Source of the DNA: an uncultured Oscillospiraceae bacterium
Lineage (GTDB): Bacteria > Bacillota_A > Clostridia > Oscillospirales > Oscillospiraceae
Length of the DNA: 16,017 bases
Reading direction: 5' to 3'
NCBI GenBank assembly: GCA_944385265.1
Contig: CALWWO010000192.1
Location: 1 to 16,017, forward strand
Shown: positions 6,119 through 13,820 of the stretch, piece by piece
How positions within the stretch are numbered: the first letter of the stretch is position 1
Layout: each line of letters starts with the position of its first letter
Notes under the pieces: model-generated
What the model was told of the DNA's origin: nothing
What the model saw: only the letters and a program-made list of their open reading frames with translations
Databases searched by the model: none
Program-made: the position numbers and the translations under genes

Positions 6119-6176
6119 CGGCACCGTCATGATCTGATTTTGTTGTTTTGTTGAATATATATTCGGAGGGAGAGCT

Positions 6177-6671
6177 ATGGACGAAAATAAAAAAACAGTC
6201 CCGTTTAAAGGTACGAAGGAGCAGGAGGCAGAGCTTAAAAAAGCTATTGCCGAGATGAAGGACATGCCGGGCGCGCTTATGCCTATTATGCAGAAAGCGC
6301 AGGATATCTACGGTTATCTCCCGATCGAAGTACAGACGATGATATCGGACGAGACAGGGATACCGCTTGAAAAAATATACGGAGTAGCTACGTTTTACGC
6401 GCAGTTCAATCTGTATCCGCGCGGTGAAAACCGCATATCCGTATGTCTTGGCACGGCGTGCTATGTAAAAGGCGCCGGCGAGATATACGAGAAGCTTGAA
6501 GAGCTTTTGCAAATATCGGATGGGGAATGCACTCCCGACGGGAAGTTTTCGCTCGATTCATGCCGCTGCGTGGGCGCCTGCGGGCTTGCACCGGTAATGA
6601 TGATAAACGATAAAGTCTACGGAAGAATCACTGCTGATGATGTTGAAGGAATACTCGAGCAGTACAAATAA
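6177..6671 (+). CDS. hydC: NADH-linked [FeFe]-hydrogenase subunit HydC (NuoE/HndA-like, [2Fe-2S])
   Basis: A 164-residue protein with a strong GGAGGG site (6165-6170) six bases before the ATG. It matches the 24-kDa NuoE family over its full length: a helical N-terminal half with LMPIMQKAQDIYGYLP (35-49) and IYGVATFYAQF (67-77), then a thioredoxin-like domain. The four [2Fe-2S] ligands are present as C90-x4-C95 (VCLGTACYVKG) and C131-x3-C135 (RCVGACGLAPV). In trimeric hydrogenases this subunit passes electrons to or from the HydB flavin subunit. It is the first gene of a five-gene operon in the cytoplasm and sits about 120 nt downstream of the mapped promoter. The alternative name hndA, used for NADP-reducing hydrogenases, is equally valid; NAD versus NADP use cannot be settled here. 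Confidence 0.95.
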   Translation: MDENKKTVPFKGTKEQEAELKKAIAEMKDMPGALMPIMQKAQDIYGYLPIEVQTMISDETGIPLEKIYGVATFYAQFNLYPRGENRISVCLGTACYVKGAGEIYEKLEELLQISDGECTPDGKFSLDSCRCVGACGLAPVMMINDKVYGRITADDVEGILEQYK

Positions 6672-6723
6672 AAGCGGCGCGGCGACAAAAAATATAAAGA
6701 CCCACGCTGATTTTGCGGTGCGA

Positions 6724-7272
6724 ATGGATGACGTATCCCTCCACATTCTTGATTTGGCAATGAACAGTGTGAGGGCAGGCGCCGAGAATATATCGATATT
6801 TATTGAGGAAACCGGGGAAACGCTCGCATTTACAGTATCTGACGACGGCTGCGGGATGACGGACGAACAAACGCGGATGGTCGGAAATACGCGTTTCACA
6901 ACAAAGCCCTCGAAAAATGCCGGCAGAGGGATGCTGTCGCTTAAGGCGGCTGCTGAGCGCGCCGGCGGAGAAATGGCAGTAAGTTCAAAAAATTCGGAAG
7001 AATATGCACGGCATGGGACGGAGGTTACTGCGCGTTTTTTCAAAAAATATCCGGGGTGTATACCGGTAGGAAATATGGCGGAAACGCTCATGTCCATCGT
7101 TCAGGCAGCTCCCGAAGCACGTATAATTTTCAGGCATGTATACGGGCAGCGAAGGGTATGTTTTGACTCTGAAAAGCTGAAAGCGTATCTTGGCGGTATT
7201 ATGCCGGCTTCGGAGTATGGCGTGCTTTTGTGGATAAGAGATTTTTTGAGAAAACAGTATGAGAATAATTAA
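6724..7272 (+). CDS. GHKL (histidine-kinase-like) ATPase in the hydrogenase operon
   Basis: A 182-residue protein. The ATG at 6724 is chosen because the conserved family start (VSLHILDLAMNSVRAGA) follows it at once. GTG 6718 and ATG 6637 are in-frame alternatives, the latter overlapping hydC, and none has a good ribosome binding site. The ATP-binding fold shows the N-box Asn (N14), the G1 box DDGCGM (40-45), FTTKP (58-62) and the glycine-rich lid GRGMLSLKAAAERAGGEM (67-84). There is no phospho-accepting His domain, no sensor and no membrane helix, so it is not a complete histidine kinase. The C-terminal 80 residues (with CIPVGNMAETL) look like a specific extension. Related genes occur beside hydABC in other Clostridia as I recall. 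A role in regulation or assembly of the hydrogenase is inference. Confidence 0.85.
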   Translation: MDDVSLHILDLAMNSVRAGAENISIFIEETGETLAFTVSDDGCGMTDEQTRMVGNTRFTTKPSKNAGRGMLSLKAAAERAGGEMAVSSKNSEEYARHGTEVTARFFKKYPGCIPVGNMAETLMSIVQAAPEARIIFRHVYGQRRVCFDSEKLKAYLGGIMPASEYGVLLWIRDFLRKQYENN

Positions 7273-7309
7273 AATTTAAATATCTTTGAGCAGCGGAAGG
7301 GAGAAGAGT

Positions 7310-7699
7310 ATGAAATCTATCGAGGAGCTTATTGCTATAAGAGACAAAATGAGAAGCAAGGTAATTCTTCGTCACGAATCGGATGGAGTTCACGTTGCCG
7401 TCTGCATGGGCACGTCCGGGATCGCCGCCGGAGCCCGCGCGGTTTTGAATACATTAGTTGAGGCTGTGTACGATCTTGGGCTGGGCGAACAGGTGACCGT
7501 CATCCAAAAAGGATCTTCTGAGCTTTGCGGATACGAGCCGGTCGTAGAGGTATTTGAAAACGGAAAAGACAAGATCACCTATATAAATATGACGGCAGAA
7601 AAAGCGCTTCGTGTGGCAGAAGAGCATCTTCGCGGCGGGAAACCGGTCGCTGAATTTATGCTTAATGGCGACCGGTCGATGGGAGGAAATGATAAATGA
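7310..7699 (+). CDS. HndB-like thioredoxin-fold (2Fe-2S) ferredoxin homologue, cysteine-poor
   Basis: A 129-residue protein. The start at 7310 has GGAAGGGAGAAGAGT just upstream; the in-frame ATG at 7286 would be inside the leader. The fold is that of the HndB family: an N-terminal helix (SIEELIAIRDKMRSKV), VAVCMGTSGIAAGARAVL (about 31-48), VTVIQKGSSELCGYEPVVEV (about 64-83) and ITYINMTAEKALRVAEEHL. In cluster-binding relatives the four ligands lie in patterns like C-x-G-T-C and G-C-x-G-x-C. Here only the first (VCMG) and last (ELCG) cysteines remain, with Ser at the other two positions. It may bind no cluster or bind one differently. It overlaps hydB by four bases (ATGA), so translation is probably coupled. 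Confidence 0.88.
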   Translation: MKSIEELIAIRDKMRSKVILRHESDGVHVAVCMGTSGIAAGARAVLNTLVEAVYDLGLGEQVTVIQKGSSELCGYEPVVEVFENGKDKITYINMTAEKALRVAEEHLRGGKPVAEFMLNGDRSMGGNDK

Positions 7700-9504
7700 T
7701 TCGTTCACATGTTTTGATTTGCGGCGGTACAGGCTGTACCGCAAACCGCAGCGCCGACATCCGCGAGACCCTCGAAAAAGAGCTTAAAGCAAAGGGACTT
7801 GAGGAGGAGATTGAGGTCATACAGACCGGATGCTTCGGACTTTGCGCGCTGGGACCCGTCATGGTAGTTTACCCCGAGGGCGTGTTCTACAGTAAGGTGA
7901 AGGCGGATGACATCCCGGAGATCGTTGAAGAGCATTTACTGAAAGGCAGGATTGTCGAGCGCCTTGTTTATAACGAGACGGCGGAGGACGTTGAAAAAGC
8001 AGATCACGCGCATTCCGTCTCGCTTGGCGATACGATGTTTTATAAAAAACAGCACCGCGTCGCACTTCGCAACTGCGGTGTGATAGACCCTGAGAATATT
8101 GAAGAATATATCGCCATGGACGGGTACTTTGCGCTTGCAAAGGTGCTTACCGAAATGACGCCGATGCAGGTCATAGACGAGATTACAAGATCCGGGCTGA
8201 GGGGACGCGGCGGCGCCGGCTTCCCGACCGGGGTAAAGTGGAAATTTGCCGTCGGCGGAGAGCCGGGGACCCAAAAATATGTCGCATGCAACGCGGACGA
8301 GGGCGATCCCGGCGCGTTTATGGACCGCTCGATACTTGAGGGAGATCCCCATGCCGTTTTGGAGGCGCTTGCGATAGCGGGATACGCGATAGGCGCTTCG
8401 GAAGGGTACATATATGTGAGAGCTGAGTATCCGATCGCCGTTCACCGCCTTGAGGTCGCTATCAAACAGGCGCGTGAATACGGATTGCTGGGCAAGGATA
8501 TATTCGGGACGGGATTTGATTTTGACGTGCATCTGAGGCTTGGCGCAGGCGCGTTCGTCTGCGGCGAAGAGACGGCGCTTATGACGTCGATAGAAGGCAA
8601 CAGAGGCGAGCCGCGCCCGCGTCCGCCGTTTCCCGCAGTAAAGGGTTTGTTTGCAAAGCCGACTGTTTTGAACAATGTCGAGACATATGCAAACGTAGCG
8701 CAGATAATCTTAAACGGCGCCGACTGGTTTGCGAGCATGGGTACAGAAAAGTCGAAGGGCACGAAGGTGTTCGCCCTCGGCGGTAAGATTAGAAATACAG
8801 GGCTTGTAGAGGTCCCGATGGGGACTACGCTCCGCGAGGTCATAGAAGAGATCGGCGGAGGGATACCGAACGGCAAAAAATTTAAAGCGGCGCAGACGGG
8901 CGGACCGTCCGGAGGGTGTATACCGGCGGAACATTTTGACGTTCCGATAGATTATGATAACCTTATCACGATCGGCTCGATGATGGGCTCCGGCGGTATG
9001 ATCGTCATGGACGAGGATAACTGCATGGTCGATATAGCAAAGTTTTTCCTGCAATTCACCTGCGATGAAAGCTGCGGGAAATGTACGCCGTGCCGCATAG
9101 GCACAAAGCGTATGCTTGAGATCATGGATAAGATCACAGAGGGAAAAGCCACAATGGCTGATCTCGATAAGCTTGAGGAGCTCGCTAAATATATACAGGA
9201 CAACGCGCTTTGCGGGCTTGGCAACACGGCTCCGAATCCGGTGCTCTCGACGCTGCGTTATTTCAGAGGCGAGTATGAGGCGCATATCATCGAGCATAAA
9301 TGTCCGGCAGGCGTATGCCGCGCGCTGCTGCTGTATGAGATCGTACCCGACAAGTGCAAGGGCTGTACGCTGTGCGCGCGCAACTGTCCGGCGGACGCTA
9401 TCAGCGGCTCCGTAAGGCAGCCTCATGTGATAGACAGCGAAAAATGTATAAAATGCGGAATATGCATGGAAAACTGCAAGTTCGGCGCAATCATCAAGAA
9501 ATAA
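7696..9504 (+). CDS. hydB: NADH-linked [FeFe]-hydrogenase subunit HydB (NuoF/HndC-like flavin subunit)
   Basis: A 602-residue protein with all domains of the family. An N-terminal thioredoxin-like [2Fe-2S] domain has C9, C14, C46 and C50. The FMN/NADH-binding NuoF core has LRGRGGAGFPTGVKW (168-182), ADEGDPGAFMDRS (200-212) and GAGAFVCGEETALM (283-296). An SLBB segment follows, then the NADH_4Fe-4S domain with CDESCGKCTPC (C456, C460, C463, C466) and C506. Two C-terminal [4Fe-4S] ferredoxin motifs have C554/557/560/564 and C584/587/590/594. It is the diaphorase module: it oxidises NAD(P)H or reduces NAD(P)+ and relays electrons to HydA. Whether the enzyme couples NADH and ferredoxin (bifurcation) or uses NADH alone cannot be decided from sequence. 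Overlap with the preceding gene and a 13-bp gap to hydA show one operon. Confidence 0.97.
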   Translation: MIRSHVLICGGTGCTANRSADIRETLEKELKAKGLEEEIEVIQTGCFGLCALGPVMVVYPEGVFYSKVKADDIPEIVEEHLLKGRIVERLVYNETAEDVEKADHAHSVSLGDTMFYKKQHRVALRNCGVIDPENIEEYIAMDGYFALAKVLTEMTPMQVIDEITRSGLRGRGGAGFPTGVKWKFAVGGEPGTQKYVACNADEGDPGAFMDRSILEGDPHAVLEALAIAGYAIGASEGYIYVRAEYPIAVHRLEVAIKQAREYGLLGKDIFGTGFDFDVHLRLGAGAFVCGEETALMTSIEGNRGEPRPRPPFPAVKGLFAKPTVLNNVETYANVAQIILNGADWFASMGTEKSKGTKVFALGGKIRNTGLVEVPMGTTLREVIEEIGGGIPNGKKFKAAQTGGPSGGCIPAEHFDVPIDYDNLITIGSMMGSGGMIVMDEDNCMVDIAKFFLQFTCDESCGKCTPCRIGTKRMLEIMDKITEGKATMADLDKLEELAKYIQDNALCGLGNTAPNPVLSTLRYFRGEYEAHIIEHKCPAGVCRALLLYEIVPDKCKGCTLCARNCPADAISGSVRQPHVIDSEKCIKCGICMENCKFGAIIKK

Positions 9505-9517
9505 GGAGGGGACGGGA

Positions 9518-11269
9518 ATGGATAATATCAAAATCACCATAAACGGGCTTGAGATCGAAGTCCCTGCAAACGCCACGATTTTGGAAGCCGCTCATATGGC
9601 GCATATCGAGATACCGACTCTCTGCTATATGAAGGATCTAAACGAGATAGGCGCCTGCCGTATGTGCGTGGTCGAGGTCAAAGGCGCGAAGAGCATGGCG
9701 ACGGCTTGCGTTTATCCGGTGTCTCCCGGTATGGAGATATATACGAATACAGAGAAGGTAAGGGAAGCGAGGAAAAAGACGCTTGAGCTCATGCTTTCCA
9801 ATCACAACAGGGATTGTTTAAGCTGTGTCCGCGCCGGTAATTGCGAGCTTATGCAGCTCAGCAATCAGTATGGCGTTAAGGATCTGGATTATTACAGCGG
9901 CGCGAAAACGCCGTCGAAGATAGACGACTCGTGCGCTCATATGATCCGCGATAACAGCAAGTGCATCCTATGCCGCCGCTGTGTGGCGGTGTGCTCCAGC
10001 AATCAAGCGGTAGCTGTTATAGGTCCGAATTCTCGCGGATTCAACACATATATCGGCACCGCGTTCGATATGCCGCTGGCTGAGACCGCCTGCGTCAACT
10101 GCGGTCAGTGTATAGCCGTATGCCCGACGGGGGCTCTCGTTGAGAAAGACTATACGGCGGAGGTGTTCGCAGCCATACAGGATCCGGCAAAACATGTAGT
10201 AGTGCAGACCGCTCCAGCTGTGAGAGCCGCTCTCGGCGAGTGCTTCGATATGCCTATCGGCACGAATGTTGAAGGCAAAATGGTCGCTGCGCTCCGCAGA
10301 CTGGGATTCGATAAGGTATTTGATACGAATTACGGCGCTGATCTCACGATAATGGAGGAAGCAAACGAGCTTGTAGAAAGAATACAAAACGGCGGCAAGC
10401 TGCCGATGATCACATCGTGTTCACCGGGCTGGGTCAAGTTCTGCGAGCATTACTTCCCGGATATGACAGAAAATCTCAGCTCCTGTAAATCGCCCCAGCA
10501 GATGTTCGGCGCAATATGCAAGAGCTACTATGCAAAGAAGAATAACATAGATCCCAAGGATATCGTAGTGGTAAGCATAATGCCATGCACGGCCAAAAAA
10601 TTTGAGATAGGTCGTCCCGATCAGGATGCAAACGGCGTTCCCGATGTCGATTATGCGCTTACGACGCGAGAATTTGCACGTATGATAAAGACAGCCGGAA
10701 TAATCTTTGCCAATCTGCCGGACGAACTGTTTGACGATCCGCTCGGCGATTCGTCGGGCGCGGGAGCTATTTTCGGCGCTACGGGCGGCGTAATGGAGGC
10801 GGCGCTCAGGACCGCAGTTGAGACGATAACCGGCGAAAAGCTCGATAACGTGAATTTCACCGAGGTGCGCGGAGTTGAAGCCGTAAAAGAAGCGACGTAC
10901 GAGGTGGGCGGACTTAAGCTCAAGGTCGCCGTCGTCTCCGGGCTCAGCAATGCGCAGAAGCTGCTCGAAAAGGTGAGAAGCGGAGAAGCAGATTATCAGT
11001 TTATTGAGGTCATGGCATGCCCCGGCGGATGCGTGAACGGCGGCGGACAGCCTCAGGTCCCGTACGGTATCAGGAACTTCGTCGATATCAGGGCTGAAAG
11101 GGCAAAGGCGCTTTACGCCATCGACGAGGCGCGACCTGTGAGAAAGTCGCATGAGAATCCGTTTATCAAGGCGCTTTACGATGAATATCTCGGAAAGCCC
11201 GGCTCTCACGAGGCGCATCATCTGCTTCATACGACTTATGTGAAGAGAAGCATAAATAAAAAGTTTTGA
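9518..11269 (+). CDS. hydA: [FeFe]-hydrogenase catalytic subunit HydA (HndD-like)
   Basis: A 583-residue protein with AAGGAGGGG (9503-9511) six bases before the ATG. Domains in order: a plant-type [2Fe-2S] ferredoxin (C36, C47, C50, C64), a His-Cys [4Fe-4S] site (H96, C100, C103, C109), two [4Fe-4S] motifs (C149/152/155/159 and C192/195/198/202), then the H-cluster domain. The H-cluster motifs are L1 TSCSPGW (299-305), L2 MPCTAKKFE (355-363) and L3 MACPGGCVNGGGQP (499-512), so all four H-cluster Cys ligands (C301, C357, C501, C505) are present. The residue after the first L1 Cys is Ser, where clostridial CpI has the proton-relay Cys. The enzyme forms or oxidises H2 in the cytoplasm together with HydB and HydC. 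The maturases HydE, HydF and HydG are not in this window. An intrinsic terminator follows. Confidence 0.97.
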   Translation: MDNIKITINGLEIEVPANATILEAAHMAHIEIPTLCYMKDLNEIGACRMCVVEVKGAKSMATACVYPVSPGMEIYTNTEKVREARKKTLELMLSNHNRDCLSCVRAGNCELMQLSNQYGVKDLDYYSGAKTPSKIDDSCAHMIRDNSKCILCRRCVAVCSSNQAVAVIGPNSRGFNTYIGTAFDMPLAETACVNCGQCIAVCPTGALVEKDYTAEVFAAIQDPAKHVVVQTAPAVRAALGECFDMPIGTNVEGKMVAALRRLGFDKVFDTNYGADLTIMEEANELVERIQNGGKLPMITSCSPGWVKFCEHYFPDMTENLSSCKSPQQMFGAICKSYYAKKNNIDPKDIVVVSIMPCTAKKFEIGRPDQDANGVPDVDYALTTREFARMIKTAGIIFANLPDELFDDPLGDSSGAGAIFGATGGVMEAALRTAVETITGEKLDNVNFTEVRGVEAVKEATYEVGGLKLKVAVVSGLSNAQKLLEKVRSGEADYQFIEVMACPGGCVNGGGQPQVPYGIRNFVDIRAERAKALYAIDEARPVRKSHENPFIKALYDEYLGKPGSHEAHHLLHTTYVKRSINKKF

Positions 11270-11285
11270 GGACTTGTATATTTAA

Positions 11286-11325
11286 AAATACGGCGCGGTT
11301 TAGCCGCGCCGTATTTATTTTTGCG
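11286..11325 (+). terminator. Intrinsic terminator of the hydrogenase operon
   Basis: A perfect 13-bp stem AAATACGGCGCGG (11286-11298) / CCGCGCCGTATTT (11304-11316) with a 5-nt loop, followed by ATTTTT. It starts 17 bp past the hydA stop. Confidence 0.93.
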
Positions 11326-11372
11326 ATTTTGCTATATGGAAGATAGAAAATTTTTTCCTCATGAAAAAGGTA

Positions 11373-11403
11373 TTGCTTATGACGTAACGTAATGATTTAT
11401 AAT
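11373..11403 (+). promoter_or_regulatory. MerR-type promoter with 19-bp spacer and operator
   Basis: TTGCTT (11373-11378) and a perfect TATAAT (11398-11403) are separated by 19 bp, the long spacer typical of promoters activated by MerR regulators through DNA distortion. The spacer contains the imperfect inverted repeat ATGACGT-A-ACGTAAT (11379-11393; six of seven positions symmetric), the likely operator. It lies directly before the merR-like gene, implying autoregulation of the three-gene operon. Confidence 0.75.
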
Positions 11404-11426
11404 ATATGTCTGGAGGCGAAAGCATA

Positions 11427-12227
11427 ATGGCAAAACAAAGAGCGATACCGCAAGGATATATGACGGTCGGCGAGGTGGCGAAGAAGATGGGCGTCACCGT
11501 CCGTACTCTGCAATATTACGATAAGGAGGGGCTGCTGTCCCCATCGGCTGAGAGCGAGGGCGGAAGGAGACTGTACACAGACAAGGATTTGATTACGCTG
11601 CATCAGATTATGTCTTTAAAGTCGCTGGGATTTTCTCTTGATGATATAAAGATGCGGCTGATAACGCTCGACACTCCCGATAAGGTCGCAAACGCGCTTA
11701 CCGAGCAGGCGGAGGAGATACGCCGGAAAATAGAACAGCTGTCCGAATCATTGACGGCGATAGAGAAATTAAAATCAGAGGTGCTGCAAATGCAGACGGT
11801 GGATTTCAAAAAATATGCCGATATCATAGTAAACCTTCAAATGAAAAATGAGTTTTACTATCTGATAAAACGCTTCGACGATGAGACGCTTGACCACATC
11901 CGCAGCCGATTCGACAGGGAAAGCGGGCTTGATTTTATGGACAGATTTAACCGGCTGAGCGATGAGCTCGTCCAGCTTCAAAAAGAAAACGTACCGCCGG
12001 AAAGCGAGAGGTGCCAGCAGCTTGTGGGAGCTTACTGGGATATGATAACGGAGTTTACAGACGGCGACATGAGCATGCTTCCGAAGCTTATGGAAATAGG
12101 CGATTTTAAAAACGCGGCAAACGAATGGGAAGAAAAACAGAAAATCGTAAACGCATATATCCAGCCGGCTTTGGAGATATATTTTTCAAAGCTTGGCGCT
12201 GATCCGTTTGAGGAGGAGAAAAAGTGA
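11427..12227 (+). CDS. MerR-family transcriptional regulator
   Basis: A 266-residue protein. The ATG at 11427 is chosen because GGAGG lies ten bases upstream; the ATG at 11406 is very close to the -10 box. Residues 11-80 are a MerR winged-helix domain: YMTVGEVAKKMGVTVRTLQYYDKEGLL, EGGRRLYTDKDLITLHQI and SLGFSLDDIKMRL. A long helix (about 90-125, rich in Glu, Lys and Leu) is the usual dimer coiled coil. The C-terminal half is a helical, Asp/Glu-rich region resembling the TipAS/antibiotic-recognition fold in composition (DFMDRFNRLSDELVQLQ, AYWDMITEFTDGD), but I cannot assign a ligand. No metal-binding Cys pair is seen, which argues against a mercury- or zinc-type sensor. It overlaps the ABC ATPase gene by four bases and very probably controls that exporter. 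Confidence 0.92.
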   Translation: MAKQRAIPQGYMTVGEVAKKMGVTVRTLQYYDKEGLLSPSAESEGGRRLYTDKDLITLHQIMSLKSLGFSLDDIKMRLITLDTPDKVANALTEQAEEIRRKIEQLSESLTAIEKLKSEVLQMQTVDFKKYADIIVNLQMKNEFYYLIKRFDDETLDHIRSRFDRESGLDFMDRFNRLSDELVQLQKENVPPESERCQQLVGAYWDMITEFTDGDMSMLPKLMEIGDFKNAANEWEEKQKIVNAYIQPALEIYFSKLGADPFEEEKK

Positions 12228-13039
12228 GACCTGCGGTCGAAATACATGGGCTTAAAAAGAATTATGGAAGCCATCAAGTTTTGAAGGGAATCGATCTGCA
12301 AATCGAATCCGGAGAGATATTCTCGCTGCTCGGCGTAAACGGCGCCGGGAAAACGACGACGCTTGAATGTGTAGAAGGGTTGCGGAAATACGACGGCGGC
12401 ACGATCGCCGTGAACGGGAAAATGGGGATACAGCTTCAGTCGTCGTCGCTGCCAGCCCATATAAAGCCTATGGAGGCGGTGAAGCTGTTTTCTAAATGGA
12501 ACAGGGTAAAGCCCGATCAGGCTATGCTCGACGCGCTCGGCATAAAAGACATAGCAAAAAGACAGTACGTCCAACTGTCAACAGGACAGAAAAGGCGTTT
12601 ACACCTTGCGCTTGCCCTTATCGGCGATCCGGATATCATTTTTCTGGACGAGCCGACGGCTGGGCTCGACGTAGAGGGCAGGCTGGCACTGCACAGCTAT
12701 ATACTTAATTTGAAAACAAAAGGCAAGACTATAGTGCTTGCAAGCCATGATATGGCTGAGGTAGAGACGCTGTGCGACAGGATCGCCATCTTAAATGACG
12801 GCCGCGTTGCGTTCTGCGGCACGCCGGAGGAGCTTACGGACAAAATAGGGGAAAAGTATTTTATCCACATAAAGACGCGGCGTGGAAGCGAGACGCTTGA
12901 AACCGGTAATATCGAGGACACGCTGCTTTCCGTGCTCGGAGAGCTGAAGCGGCAGGGAGTCAAGGTACTTGATATCAAGGTGGACAGGGGCACGCTCGAG
13001 CAGCACTTTATTGAAATGACAGGGAGGATGAGTAAATGA
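12224..13039 (+). CDS. ABC transporter ATP-binding protein (drug/lipid exporter type)
   Basis: A 271-residue nucleotide-binding subunit starting at GTG 12224, which overlaps the merR-like stop (GTGA) and follows GAGGAGGAG. Walker A is GVNGAGKTT (37-45), a Q-loop Gln is near residue 70, the signature is LSTGQKRR (118-125), Walker B is IIFLDEPTAGLD (138-149), and the switch His is H175 in ASHDMAEVE. The order and the C-terminal tail (roughly 215-271) match DrrA/NatA/YadG-type exporters with a single-domain permease partner. It should drive export of a compound by ATP hydrolysis at the cytoplasmic face, paired with the next gene, which it overlaps by four bases. The substrate is unknown. Confidence 0.93.
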   Translation: MRPAVEIHGLKKNYGSHQVLKGIDLQIESGEIFSLLGVNGAGKTTTLECVEGLRKYDGGTIAVNGKMGIQLQSSSLPAHIKPMEAVKLFSKWNRVKPDQAMLDALGIKDIAKRQYVQLSTGQKRRLHLALALIGDPDIIFLDEPTAGLDVEGRLALHSYILNLKTKGKTIVLASHDMAEVETLCDRIAILNDGRVAFCGTPEELTDKIGEKYFIHIKTRRGSETLETGNIEDTLLSVLGELKRQGVKVLDIKVDRGTLEQHFIEMTGRMSK

Positions 13040-13752
13040 GCGCTTTTTTATACGCTGTGGCATTGCAGTGGAAATTAGATATACGAAGCAGATCCTTACT
13101 CGTTACCTGCTATGTCGTACCGCTTATCTTTTTCCTGCTTATGGGAGGTATCTTTACCTCCGTAATGCCGGAAATGAAGGATACGCTGATACAGTCTATG
13201 ATCGTGATGGGCGTGTCGATGGGCGCGTTTATAGGGCTTCCTCCTTCGCTGATCGAAACATACGGGAGCGACATAAAAAAGCTGTATAGAGCAAACGGGG
13301 CGCCGATGTATCTTGGGCTTACAACGATGTTTATCTCCGCATTTATACATTTGTTTATAATGTGCGCCGTCATATTCCTGCTCGCGCCTGTCATTTTTGA
13401 CGCGGTCTTGCCGGAGGACACCGTTTCGTTTTTTTCGTCGCTTGCCGTTTATATCATCGTATCGCTCAGCATCGGGAGCATTTTGGGCTTAGCAGTTAAA
13501 AATCAGGCGAAATTGACGATGATAGCGCAGCTTGTGTTTCTGCCGTCCATCATGCTCTCCGGGATCATGTTTCCGATCGAGCTGCTGCCGAAGGCGCTGG
13601 AGACTGCGGGGAAGCTTTTTCCAGCCTCGTGGGGATACAGGCTCATGTTAAACGGGGGCTTTAGCTTGGAAAACGCGTGGTATCTGATATTGGTATTTTT
13701 GACTGCCGCCGCCGTATGCTTTCTGCTATTGAAAAAACAGGAGTCGGAATAG
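13036..13752 (+). CDS. ABC-2 type transporter permease
   Basis: A 238-residue integral membrane protein overlapping the ATPase gene by four bases (ATGA). Hydrophobic segments at about residues 22-42, 52-72, 93-117, 130-154, 158-180 and 213-233 give six helices, the standard ABC-2 topology. FLPSIMLSGIMFPIELLPKALETAGKLFPASWGYRLM (about 168-204) is the typical conserved ABC-2 segment, with a re-entrant Pro-rich loop before the last helix. It would form the channel of the exporter with the preceding ATPase, probably as a 2+2 complex. No terminator with a U-run follows; a 44-bp palindrome lies 24 bp past the stop. Confidence 0.92.
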   Translation: MSAFLYAVALQWKLDIRSRSLLVTCYVVPLIFFLLMGGIFTSVMPEMKDTLIQSMIVMGVSMGAFIGLPPSLIETYGSDIKKLYRANGAPMYLGLTTMFISAFIHLFIMCAVIFLLAPVIFDAVLPEDTVSFFSSLAVYIIVSLSIGSILGLAVKNQAKLTMIAQLVFLPSIMLSGIMFPIELLPKALETAGKLFPASWGYRLMLNGGFSLENAWYLILVFLTAAAVCFLLLKKQESE

Positions 13753-13776
13753 CGCGGCGGTAAGAATATGGGCGCA

Positions 13777-13820
13777 TAAACGGCGGACGGCATACGATAT
13801 CGTATGCCGTCCGCCGTTTA
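13777..13820. repeat. Perfect 44-bp palindrome (probable bidirectional terminator)
   Basis: Two 22-nt arms (13777-13798 and 13799-13820) are exact reverse complements with no spacer; the arm begins TAAACGGCGGACGG and ends CATACGAT. As RNA it would form a very stable hairpin on either strand. It lies between the ABC permease stop (+) and the spoIIP stop (-), the expected place for a shared terminator, but neither side has a proper U-run. Confidence 0.85.

Noticed and set aside
8710..9576. 288-codon minus-strand open frame antisense to hydB
   Set aside because: It has no ribosome binding site, an Arg/His/Tyr-rich composition without domain signals, and lies wholly over the clear plus-strand hydB frame.
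10421..11230. 269-codon minus-strand open frame antisense to hydA
   Set aside because: Shadow of the codon bias of hydA, whose full set of catalytic motifs is on the plus strand.
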